From contig JAAOOA010000006.1 of the NCBI GenBank assembly GCA_012861695.1, positions 16,833,879 to 16,897,878 on the forward strand: a stretch of DNA of 64,000 nt. The letters are read 5' to 3'. The notes under the pieces were generated by a model that had not been told where the DNA came from, made no database searches, and saw nothing but the letters and a program-made list of their open reading frames with translations. Positions 46,201 to 59,200 of this stretch are shown in pieces. Both the position numbers and the translations under genes were made by a program. Position 1 is the first letter of the stretch; each line of letters starts with the position of its first letter. Source of the stretch: Trematomus loennbergii. Lineage: Eukaryota; Chordata; Actinopteri; Perciformes; Nototheniidae.

Positions 46201-49200
46201 GATCACAGTGTTAGGATCTTGATTAAAAAACATTCTACAAGTAAAGAATAGGTTTTGTAGATATTTCTGTCAAGGGTAACATTTGTATTTTGTTTCCTTT
46301 AGATGAACGTTTGATATAATATGTTTTCGATCACTATAACTGCCAACTTGTGCCGTTTGATAAAAGCTCAGAGGACCAATCAACCTTACCCCTGGCTTCC
46401 AGCAAACCTCCCCCTTTGCATCTTGCTGTGCCCTCCGCCACTCGGACTCAAGCCTCTCCTGATCCCGCCTGTATTGCTCCTAAAAAAAAACAAGCACCCA
46501 GACTTTACATAAAGACTAACAAGCAGTGTGTCGGGCTGATTCTTTTGTTGGAAGGATAGTGTTCACCTGTAGGAGGAGCTCCTGCTCTTCCTGCCACTTC
46601 TCCTGACGCCTCCGATCCCCCTCGCGGTCCCACGACCAGCTGGATGAGGAGGGGCTGAGGGATGGCACCTGGAGCTGGTGATGCACAAACAGACTGCAGG
46701 CTCAAACATGATCATAGTGAAGCGCACAAACTCTTTCAATGCATATGCATAACTTCTGTTTGAACACGCATACAAGCATCCTTTGATCAAGTGCTGTGGT
46801 AACTTACATCAGATATTGCAGATTCTGACCCTCCTGCGAGAGATAAAAAAAACAGGTCAGCAGAAAGATCAAGTCATGTGTAATGTCGTTTAGGATACAC
46901 ACATCACACAATGGCAGGGGAAACATTAGAAGACTTGAAATCCATGCAAGCACTATGGTTTATATGCATCGTGTTTTGCCTCTTTAGCGTCTTTGCACTA
47001 GATACATTGCAGACAAAATGCTACACACTTGACTTTAGTTCATCCCGCTGACCTCAACACATGTTTTATAGCGTATTAGTACGTGGCACAAACACTTTGG
47101 TTACATCTTTAGCTAGAAACAGTATTAACATTAAACATGGACCTTACAGTTTCTGGAAGTTAGCCACATAGTAAACAATATTTAAGTGTACTGCCCTGCT
47201 TGATTCCCGAGTGGCTAAAAAACAATATTCACTGTAGAACAAATAATACCAAACATGTTGGACAAAATTAATACAATTATAAGTTTGTGTCACTCAATCA
47301 TTGGTCATAACTATGAAATTACATATGGCTCACAGAGAGAGTTGTTTAGATTCATTCTGTAGACCTACAAATTGCCACTATTCCTGACCAAGGATTAGCA
47401 AGTCTGCTAACATATCCCCAGCCTAAAGAAAATGCACAAAAATACTGAAACAAAAGCAATACAGAAACAATTCAGCAAGGAGCAAGGCATGCTACAGTAA
47501 ATCAAAAAGGTATTCACAGGACAACACACATGTGCTTTGTTCAGCTCTTGCTGATGCTCCACAGCATGATGCTTAGAGTAGAGTTAAGACAAACACTGCA
47601 CACAATGCAAACATTTACCACACAAGTAAACCCATGAGCTGAATCCTGCAGAGCCTGAAGAGAGAAGCCATTGTAGTAGGAAACACATCAGAGTCATTAA
47701 CAATCACAAAGGAAAGCATTATTAATGTACATACAATGAGCAGTAAAAGCAGCATCTGTTGCTATATCACATGAGTGGTATATAGTCAGTGCTGTCAACT
47801 CTGCAGTTACCATGTAAAGCCAATAGAAGCATAATTTCATCCCCCAGGTCATATAACTATCAATAGATTTTTTGATGGAGAAATAACACTGAACTTTAAT
47901 TAATAATACAATTACAATAGTAAGAATACTGTTAAAGTACCTACAGTAATTACTGATCATAATAGTTTTTTATTTAACTTATTCAACTGATTTAATAATT
48001 TGCATTCATTACATACCCAATAATTAACCAAGCCAAGCACCAGCTGCCAAAGCTGCGACACACAAGTCAAATAAGAATTTTACCTTTCTGTTTGAAAAAC
48101 TCTTCCCTCCTTTTCTGATTTTTCCTACTAATAATATTATAATCTACATGAAGGGGAAGGACAGATATAGTGAGCAATTCAGAAAATACAGTACTTAAGG
48201 AGTTTTCTTTTAATAAAAAAAGCACATGTTTGTAATGTTTTACCTTTACTTCCTGCTGTCTTGTGGCTGTCAGCAGGCTCTCCGTGAATGACTTTACTTT
48301 GTAAAACCTGGCATGGTGAAAGAACACCAAAATTGACCTGATGAACACCTCTTATTAGGTGACACTATCAAAAGCTTTGTGCATCCATTTTTGATTTGAA
48401 GTGATTTACTGGCTTAAACATTGCTCACATCGTCTGTCTGCCCATTGAATTTCCTGACTGGGGTTTCTGAAGAGGTACCACTGATGGCATGGCGATCAGG
48501 GCAACCTATCAGAGAGGGCCCTGCAGAAGTCAGATTGAGGGTCACCCTGCTGCGGCCTGGCTGCTTGTGATGACTCTCCTCACTGGTGCTCCAATCTAAT
48601 GAAAACAACCAGCCATCAAACCTAACACCACACTGCGTTTGTGCCCACTGTTTGGGAGTTAGAGGTAAAATTATCACAAATAATTAAAAAGGTGGTTAAG
48701 GTACAACCATCTTTTTTTGGGTCATCATCTTACCCTTGTTGCCGTAGCGCCTTATGTCCATGGTCAGATGGCCGTTTTGCAGGGAAGATGTCATGTTATC
48801 CTTCCACTGGTTGTAGTTCAAGTGTGCCACCGCAACTCCATTAACAGCCACAATTTCATCGTCCACACACAGCTGGCACTGCTCCGCCGGACTGCCTGAG
48901 GAGGGAGGGACAGGCGTCAGGGAAATGAAGAAAGATGAGGATGGCAAAACATTAAAAAAATAAAAAAAGGTACCAGCTTCAGAAATGATTTGTTGCGCAC
49001 AGACTGAGCTGCGGTATTGAGGACAAGGTTGCCATTTCTAATTGAAAAGTAGGCCAGTAAGCCAAAACTACATAGAGCAAGTTGACACCATACTATCTTC
49101 CTATTAAATATTTATGTTTTGGTCTTAAAAACATAAATCACACTTTGTAGTTTCCCCTGGTTTTATCCATGTTAAGTAGATGAACACAAAATACACATTA

Positions 49201-52200
49201 ACACCCAATTTCACTGTTCATGTTTCAATAATAAAAAGAGACTTCTCTTTTCCCAGGCACATGATAACTTGCTTTGTTTAATCTAAAATTGTCTCAGTCA
49301 GATCCTTTTTATGTTTAGTGACAGTTTTTCATTCCTCTGTGTGTGCGCTGAGACCTGTCAGTGTCTTAAATTCCTGTCCTATTTGTAAGTGCATGAGGTT
49401 AGCACAAACAGATACACATTTAGAGCACAATGTAGCACTGCCAGCTCATCACTAAAATGTCTTGTTTCTCAATAGCCTACCATTCAAAGCAAAGACTCAA
49501 CACGATCAACGTAACCATAGTGAGACAATATTTCAGCAATTAATACATAAATATAGCACAAGTCTTACCAGGCTGAATGAATTTGACTCTCGCCCCTCTA
49601 GAGTCCCAATGCGTCTGGAAACCAAAGTCTGGTCTACTGTTGGGTTTGAGAGTCAGGCTGACTCTCATGTCACTGTGATCCACCTGAAACACAGACACAC
49701 GTAAAGGTGACACCCTGTGATCCAATGTCCTCTGCTTCCTGGCGGAAACTAGATCCTTCAGAATCCTGCTACAGATATATCAAGAGATCCACACCAGTTT
49801 ATTATGTACGATATGGTGAAATAGTAACAATGAAATTAATGTACAGGCTCAAAGTCTTTAATTTTATAATACAATATTAAAATGTGTCAGTTATTAAATC
49901 ACAACCAATAAAAGTGCCTGAAAAATATATTTTCTAACCATTCACCTGAGTTCATTTCCTTTATCTATTCATAGACAGGCACCATCGCTGAATAAAATTG
50001 AATTGATGATCTCCATTTTAAATAAATAAATCCTGTCAACAAAACATTTCAAGTTCAACCGAGTTGCATAAATATACATAAAGACAACACACCTTTGGGA
50101 GGTCAATGCTTGCACTAGATTGGAGAGTGGAGCCTGTGTTGTTTTGGGTCTGCAGGCTTGAATGAGGCTGCGGTACTAGCTGGGTTTGTGTGTTCTGTTG
50201 ATGGGGGTATCCAATGGTCTGGAAGGAGCTCTGACTGGAGAGAGTGGCACCTTTCACCTCCTCCTCCACCTGCTCTGGACCACTCTGCTGCGCCTGGTTA
50301 GCTTTCTTTTGTCTGACTGTAACATGCTGAACCTTCAAATGGGTGGTAGCAGTCTGTCTTTTAAGAGAAGATTTGTTGGTGGGAGAAAGAGATTCCTCTT
50401 TCTCACTATCCATCAGCAGACCCTGGTTGTTGTCTACCTGGAGATTTAACAAAGACAGGATGTGATTCGGAAGGCAGTACAAACACATTTAATTGCAGCA
50501 TTGGTATGTGACTGCTAATTTAAGACAGTCTGTACTGAATGCCAACAAAAAAGACTTGTGTAAAAAAAAAAAAAAATGTAATCCTGTTGACGCTGTTCAC
50601 AATGGTGCAGCAGTATTTCTATTATTAATGAGCAGGGCGATCCAAAGAAAACAAAAAGGTAACACAAGCTCACTCACTTATAGTACACACATGTACATGC
50701 CCCCAAACACCCACACAAGCACAGAGGAGATGCTCTCATTACATTAACTAGCGTGAGCTGCAAAGGAACATTGCCTTAAACATGTTCCTTTGCAGCTCCT
50801 GAGCAGCAGCCTTCCATTAAGACAGAAATATAACTGTCTAAACTTTCAAATGTAATGAGCAGGTGGCAAGTCGTTATCCTTAAAAAGCATTGACACAAAA
50901 ATGCAAAATTTCACACAGAGAATGCAGAGATACACCCATGTACCGTTTACATCTGTCCCTAGACAGTATTACAGGTTTATCTGAAAGCAAAAGTGGGGAA
51001 GAGTGGTAGGTAAAAATCAATGGTTAGAGCTGGTTAATGTTTTATGCACACCTACCTTTATGCCAGGAAATTACCTCTAATCCATTTATTTTTCAGGAGA
51101 AAAGCAGTAATGTAGTGGTGATATTTAAAAGAAACGATGTATTATCCACTATGAGAACTCCAACATAAAGTTATATTGTTGTCTAAAAACACAAATCCAC
51201 CGCTGCACCACGTTAAGCGTGTCTTTGTTATCAAGACAAAGGGAGCTGTAGTTTACTCTTACACTGACGTAAATACTTGTTAGTGTGCAAATCTGCATTT
51301 ATAAGCTGCCTAACATTTTCCAACAGATGCACAAATTCCAATTATGTATTTTTGTAATGAAAGATGTTTTTTCCACCAATTTTCTTTACAAACATTTGGA
51401 CTAAACACTGTACGAAAAAACCCAACAACCGTTCAATACCATTGATAGAAATGAACTCACGTTGAACAGTCTCGGCAGAGAGGACACCCTGGACTTGGTC
51501 CCAAAGGCCTGGCTGTGATTGCAGAGGAGAGACGAGACGAGCCCTCGGACCTCCGGTAACCACGAGGGAGGCTGGCAGAGCCGGACCAGGACCCAGTTTT
51601 GGACATAAAGTTGTAGCCAGCCGCAGCCTGCTGGCCACTGCCATGTTCCACAGCTGGTTCCCAGGACATCTTCTGGCTCTCTTCCTGGGACTTGTGGTTT
51701 TTGTGGGACAAGTCCTCCAGACCATCAACTCCCGCCTGATCAGTGCAAAAAGCAGGAACTTTTGGATTGCCGCATAATGGCTCCTTGTGACTCGACATGG
51801 ATTCTGTAGGTTCCCTGGTTTTCGTTGACTTCGTGGTCACCTTTGGCTGTATGGTTGTGACCAGAGTGGAGATTTGGTTTGTTAACACATTTACTGACTG
51901 GGCCTCTTCAGAAGTGGGCTGGACAGGAGCTGGGCTTCCCTGTACTTTGACTTGGGCCTGGCAGCTGAAAGGGCCGTCCAGAGAAGGAGTGGTGACTTCT
52001 GCTCCATGTGAAGCCAAGGAGGCAAAGTGAGTCTCCTCTCCCAGGATGTTTGCCTCAGAGGCAGGCATGGCTCCAACAGAAGATCCCTGAGCATAACAAA
52101 ATATATATATATTTGCCATGTCACATTCAAGAAAACATTTAATATGAGGGAGGCAAAGCATGACACATCTGTAAACGTACCTGAGTGTGGGATGAGTTCT

Positions 52201-53170
52201 GGGAGCTAAGTGGAGCCTGGGGCTGAAAGGTGGCTCTGTGGCGTAACTGCGGGCCAGCAGAGCCCGAGTATGTGGCCGGAGATCAGAGCTCAAGGATTTT
52301 GAATGGGGAGAGCTGCTGTGAGGACGAGGAGCAGGGAAATGCCTGCGAGGGGACTGCTGGTCGCTGGGGAATTGAAATGTAAGGAAAGAGGAGCCCATGT
52401 AATAAAGAAAGAGGGGGGGTGGGGGGGTGGTGTCATATTACATGAGTTCACTGTGGCATACAGAAAGTTGATCAAGGGAGGTCAGCAGCTTTCAATACAC
52501 ACTTTAAATAAATCCTCGGTAACCACAGGGTTTTTTAGCAGGACCTACCTCTTTAGCAGTGCACCTTGTGCTTCGTTCTTCTCAAATTTAATCCCAGCCC
52601 CATTGGCCATTTGAGTAATGACATGCTCTCTGTCTAGAGACTTCCTGCGGTCAGACTTTGTGCTCGTGCGACGATTCTTCCACTTTGAGAAGTCCTGAAA
52701 CAAAAGGCACAGCACGATTACCCTGTACATCCCTAACGTATTTTTGTTAAGATCTGATGTTTATTTTTGACCTTGGGAACGGTGGATGACAAAATCTCAA
52801 ATGTAACCCTTAGATGCATAAGTGGGTCTTTTTTGACCCGGTGAGGTGGTTTTCTTGAAGTATCTTTGTAATTCAAATGTTTTATCATTTCATATTCCAG
52901 CTATGCCTCAAAAAACATGTTTTGGATATCATGCCATTCAAATGTTTTTATTTACATTTTAAGAAATTGCAGTTTTTGTATTACTACCCCAAGCTTCCAT
53001 AAGTGGGTCAAACATGACCCGCATGCATTTTCTATGGAATCCTATGGGAACCTTTGATTCTTATCACCTGTTGCTGTCAGGAATACATTCACTGTAGACC
53101 ACACAGACTACATCACAAGTGACACCTCTCAGGAAGATTATTTTACACAGCAAGATCTGATACCCGTCAG

Positions 53171-53214
<44 letters not shown>

Positions 53215-56200
53215 TTATATTTTTAAAGGGCTTTTCAAGGACTCAAATCTCTTTACAATATAAGGGGGGGGGGCTATGAGTAGACAGAGGAGAAGAGATG
53301 AGTTTTGAAAAGGGACTGGAATACTGTGAGGGACTGGAATAGCGGAGATCCTGGGGGAGGGAATTCCAGAGCCTGGGAGCTGCCACAGAAAAGGCTCTGT
53401 CCCCAAAGCTGCCTAGTTTGGACTTGGGGGGGACAGGGGTCCGGCTGAGGTGGATCTGAGGGATCAGTGAGATAGGGGGTGGGGTCAGATGGTGGAGGGC
53501 TTTGTAGGTGAGGGCCAGTATTTTGTAGTTGATGCATTGGGAGACGGGAAGCCAGTGAAGGTCTTTGAGGACTGGGGTGATGTGGTGCCATGATCTGGAG
53601 TGTGTGAGGAGTCGGGCGGCTACATGTTTTACAATTTGGAGTCTATCGAGGGAGGGGGAGCGGATGCCGTAGATAAGTGAGTTACAGTAGTCAAGGCAGA
53701 AGGAAATTAAGGTAGGATAAGTCGTTCAGCTGCAGGTAAGAGAGGGTTGGATCTTTGCGGTTTTGTGGAGGGGGTAAAATTAGGATTTGACCGAGAGGGG
53801 GGGATGTTGTAGATGATGAAGAGGAGGGGGCCGAGTACTGATCCCGTGGGAACGCCTTGGGGGACTGAGGCTGTGGCAGAGGAGTGTTTGTGGAGGGAGA
53901 TGAAGTGAGATCGGTCTTATCGGTCTGATTATCTTCATTTTTTTACCTCAGAAAATATTTGATGTCATCAAATTGATGTGTGTGTGTGTGTGTACATGAT
54001 AGTTTTCTGCTTTTCAATTATAAATTATGTTCAAAACGTTTTTTTCAAAATGTAAATCTTTTTTTTTTATTATAGTGAAAAATGTAATTTATAATTAGTA
54101 TATTTTGGTTCACACAAGAAATATTTTACAAGTGATTTTTCTTAACCGAAATGACAAAAAAACACATATTATTCTCATATGGGTCATTTTTGACCCACTT
54201 ATGGAAGAGTGTAGGGTCCAGTCACTCGTGCATCTAAGGGTTATTTTAAAAGATTCATTTTTTGGCATTACCATATTCAGATCTACTATTGTAATCCTCA
54301 GCATTTGCAATAGTTGTATTGAAATGTTCAAACTTTAAGATAACTTAAAGGACTTTTCTATTTCAATTTAAAAGTTGAGGTTGAAAGTTAAAATGCTCCC
54401 AAACAGCTTCTAAATGGATGCGTCAGTGAGATTGTTTTGTGAACAGCTTTTCTAGTCTTACATCTTGCCACTGTGCTTCACTGTCCTTGGCAGCAACACT
54501 ACACCTCCGTTTGTCTTCTTGATTCCACTCGTTGGCCATGTTCGTGTCCAGGTCTTCATCATAGATGGTGTGCTCACCAGGAAGCTTACGCACAGGGTAA
54601 ACCATCGGGATGTCACTGAGTGATTTGCTCCTGGTTATGAAAGACAAAAAGGAACATCATGGAAATAAATAAAAGATATACAGAGTAAACAAAGATGGCA
54701 TTAATCAAACACTGCAGCAATGCCATGGAGCAGAACAAGCATGATGAATAGCAGTAATGCAAAGCAGTTCAAACAAACATGCCATTCTACATTGACAACT
54801 AGTCCATGCATGTGCTTAATGTCAGCTTACACAAACAAACAGAATATACTGCACACCACAGTATTAACAGCTGCAACACGACACATTCTGCATCCACACA
54901 ACAGAATCCTTAGCAAAGTGCCAGAGAAGAGATGCAAGTCAAACAACGCAGCAGATGTTGCTGTCTGTGTAACAACAACCATGACTTGTAACAAGTAAAA
55001 CCACTGCTGTAGGCACGAGGAAACATCAGATGTGACACTGAAATAACTTAAAGCAGTATTTAGCAGGTAATATATCAGAACTGTGACATCATTTTATGAA
55101 AAAGTAACCAAGACTGTGATTACACAGTCCTCTAGTTTGTCATAAATAATGTCAAGTCTGGGCCCAGAAAATTAATGATGAGGATTTCTTGTGATTCATC
55201 TTCATGAAAAAGGCTAAATGTTTTGCGGCGCAATATTATTTTGAAGAGAAACTAAAAAACAACCAGATGAAGCAGCAGCAAAGCAGATATGTTGGGAGCA
55301 GTCTCAGACACCTTTGCCCAAAGCTTTAGGACTCACCAAATCCAGCCAGGGTTGACCTGAACTGCTCTCTCAGGTCTGACCTGGCTTTGATATGCTCTAC
55401 AGAACCAAAGAAACACACATGAAGACTGATGAAGGGCATTTTGCATCTAATGCACCTGGTGTGACAAAAGGCAACACAACAACATAGTACGATGAAGGCC
55501 AGACGGGCCATACTAAACCTAAAATACATGTATATAGAGAGAAGGCATGAGAAGTGTACTTGAAGACAAAAAAAGGAAATGTTTGATGACAGATACAACA
55601 CATATGGCTTTAATGCCAGAGACATAATACAAACCTTCTAAACACAGAACATCTTGGCAGAAAGAGTGAGTTTAATGCAAAAAATATTTTAGTCAGTTTA
55701 TTGACCTACTTTTGTATCTGTTCCACAGCCATATTCACACTGAAAGTAAACTGGAAAACATTAGCGCCGCCGCTGGCACAAAAGATGTTTTGAATGACAT
55801 GATTCTGTTATGGCTATCAAAGTATGACACAACACATGAGTCATGTGTTTCACAATTATGCACTAATGAGTCACTCAGCATGATGCTGTTAAAACGTCCT
55901 CACCAGGAATAAGGTGCCAAAGTAAATGCCATGCTATACACAGTGCAGCAGTTAGGAAAACAATCAGTTCAAATTCAAAGCACACATTTAATTTTCCCTG
56001 ATACAATTGTTGACAAACAAGGCTACATTTGCATATGAAAATTAAGTAGTGTGCTGATGGATTAAAGATTTGCAAATGTAAGAGTAACAGGTGCACTTCG
56101 GTACATGCTGAGAGAACAAGTAGAATAGTGTGTTAGTGCTCAAAGTCAATAGGTTGTGTAGAATGTGTGTGCGCATTAGCTGTGGATCTTCAGGATGAAT

Positions 56201-59200
56201 GTTCAGGCCTGGCAGAGAGTATCCCGGAGGTTTTGAGGCTTGAGAGTTGGCAGAGACGTTTTGTACACCGACAGATGCCACAAGCCAGGAAATGAAGTCA
56301 CTTCCTCAAAGAACCCAAAGCTTTACAGCTAGTCAGAGAAAGGGAATAGAAGATGAATGAAATTATTACCACCACATCTTATATAAACACATTACAGCAA
56401 ACTTAAAAATAAAGTTTTCTAAGAGGAAGAAATTGGATATAAATTTGCAAGGCATTTGATTTTGCAGCTTTAGCTTATGTCATTTTTGTTTTTCTCGCAT
56501 AGTAGTGCTAGCTATTCCAACAGCAAAACTAAAACTTAGTTTGCTGGTATAGTTGCTGGATTAAGTAAATGCTATCAAACCCTATAGCTGAATACAATCA
56601 TCAACATTGCACCACATGCCATTAAGTCACACAGCAGGTTATTCTGGCACTATAGAAAAGGTTTTAAGTTAGATTTCCCTAAAGGAAGTACAATAAGTCA
56701 TATTTGAGCCATGGCAACCTTTTTTTGATTATTTAAAAAAAAAAAGGTACCATTAATACTTTAAGTAAAGCATCACATTTCGTAAATATAAAAGCCAACA
56801 GCAACAACGGAAAACTGCAGGTTCAGCGTTGCCTTGTATTAGTAAATAAAGTATTTGAACCTTCGAAAGCTTTAACACTGAGAACAGCCCTGCATCACAG
56901 AGCAGTAAAACCAGCCAACAGACCTTAAGCCTAGCATTTTACGATACCAAGGTCTTCTCTGGGAGCCCAGGAAGATTGTTCGCACACGAGTCTCCTCTTC
57001 TGGAGTCCAATATTTGGGTAAGTAGCGGTCATAGTTGGGGTTGTTAGATGTCTGATGAAGGGTCTGCTGCACTCGACGGAAATACAAATCGTCCAGGACA
57101 GGATCGGCGTCAGCATAATCGTCCTCGGAGTCTTCCTCACACAGAGCGCTCAAGAAAAGCTCTTCATCAATGGCGCTTATTGGAGGACATGTAGTGAGGT
57201 GGGGTTGAGGAGAGAGAGGGTCTTCTTCAATGCTGCAGCAAAGAGTGTTACACCCACATCTATGTTTATGATCACTTTGGATAAAATAGTAACACCAAGT
57301 ATCAGAGAATCTCCAAGCAGCGCACAAGTACTGTAGTAATAGCAGAAGCTTAGTTGAAGATTATTGTATTGAGGCAAACTTAGTCTTTTGAGGATAAGGT
57401 TAGAGAAACACAATACTTTTCGATTTTCAAGAGTTGGAGGGTAGGTAGTGTGATAAAGCAATTACTGAGCCAAGCAGGGCACGGGAAACGCTTTGGCCTG
57501 CTTTGTCATATATTGTTGTCTACTGTATTTTGGAATTTCTGAAGACTGTCAGTTTAAAAAAAAAAGAAGAAAACTATAGGCACTGACAACATTCACAAGC
57601 TCAAACATATTTCCAAGAGTCAAAATAAAAATGTCAGTAACTAGCCCAATTTGTTTTACTTTGAAAACGTAAACAATAAGCTGGGAAGTTGTAAAAGAGT
57701 TTGACAGAGTAGTTTTTATCAGGAAAGAAGTATTAATATAAGCTTTAAATACAATAGAGAGGCGAAGTCCTTCCCTTTCCGGTGGACCTCCATTGGACCT
57801 TATTTCGGAAAAATTATGTATTGAAGTCAATGGCGAGAGAAACGTTATCTTTCGATCCCGTTTGAATTGTGCCACGAATTACATGATGTTTGTCAATTTA
57901 AAAGATAATTTTGCAAGTAAAAAAAAAAATGTTTTGCCGTAAAACTGAAGTAAGACTTGTTTTGTGTGAAACCGCTCAATGAACGGTCTGGTCTGGCACA
58001 ACAACACACGTCACCAAGATGGCCGTCACTACTGTCTTGCCAAACAAGGGATTGACTACCCTCACTATCACCACAATGAAACGCGTCCAGAAGAATGTCA
58101 TGCAAAGCTGCCTGCCTGCCTGCCTTCCTTCGATTCTCCCTGAACTGCCTGATCTTTTTAATGTTCAATGTTAACCATTTGTGCAGATAGCATGAAGTAA
58201 TAAAAGATCGCCGATGCTAATGTAGCGTTAGCATGTCCCCTCGGGGGCATCCGGGCTTAAAAGGTGTATTATAGAATGATCACACCGGTGTGACAGTACT
58301 CTTCAAAGGGTTCACGAAATATGACTACTACTCTACTGTTTAACACTTTGGTTAACTTAATGTTACTTCATGTTAAAGGTAGGGTAGGTAAGTTTGAGAA
58401 ACCGGCTCGAGATCGCTAGAATTTGAAAATACACAACCGGAGAAAATCTGCCACTTCCTTATAGAGCCCCTCCTCCAACACACACGAACGCGCACATGAC
58501 CAATGAGGACACGAGATAAGTTTGTGCACAGATGGAAGGCTGACCGGCAGGTAGACCATCCAGTTATTTTAGCCGGGCCGGCTAAAATGATTGGTCGTGC
58601 TTTTTACAGTATTACGGCTTCCACAGATGACATTTTATGGATTTTTTGTCAAAGCACTTAAGATATTCATTGCTATCGGGATGTTAAGAGCATTCCATGG
58701 AATATAACAAAAAGTGTATCTCGAGCCGGTTTCTCAAACTTACCTACCCTACCTTTAAGGCTAATACAAACGACAAGGCTAAGCCGGCTGTAATGCTAAC
58801 TAACGTGCTTGCTACTAGCTAGGTAGCTAACTTGATCCAGCCAGCCACTCCTGGTCCTTTCATCAGACCGGAAGCTAAAGAACGAGTAAGACCCATTGCT
58901 GGTATGATTACAGCCTGGTACAAAGCACACAGGCATATTGTAAAAGTTATCTTAGCTATCTCTTATATTTAGTGGAGGAAAACAATTATGACATCACTTA
59001 CGCGACTCTGGGATTTGTAGTCTTTCTAGTTGCATATTTTTCATAGTCTTATATTTCAACAGTTTTACGACAAACTCTGACTTTTTTTGACATGGAAATT
59101 ATTTTGTAAGTTTGACAAACATCATATGTTTTAATTCATGGCACAATTCAAACGGGATCGAAAGATACGTTTTCTCTCCCCATTGACTTCAAAACATATT

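Larger units (their letters stand above)
52807..54240. mobile_element. piggyBac-like DNA element with decayed TTAA flanks, interrupted by a LINE
   Basis: The left end CCCTTAGATGCATAAGTGGG and the right end, whose reverse complement also begins CCCTTAGATGCA, form terminal inverted repeats. Further in, both ends carry AAGTGGGTC...TGACCC. Flanks are GTAA (52803-52806) and TTAT (54241-54244), each one base from TTAA, and CCCT is the usual piggyBac start. No transposase was read; the interior is largely a LINE fragment and a microsatellite. It lies in the lmo7 intron 52695-54461. Confidence 0.65.

Noticed and set aside
56042..56340. Additional lmo7 exon on the minus strand
   Set aside because: It is open for about 50 codons ([20 protein letters not shown]), but I found no acceptor and donor pair with the phase required between exons 56924 and 55396, which already join in phase.
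57893..58168. 91-codon minus-strand ORF inside the 57755-59240 element
   Set aside because: It shows no transposase or known domain, overlaps the left inverted repeat, and contains a CCTG repeat that accounts for part of its openness.
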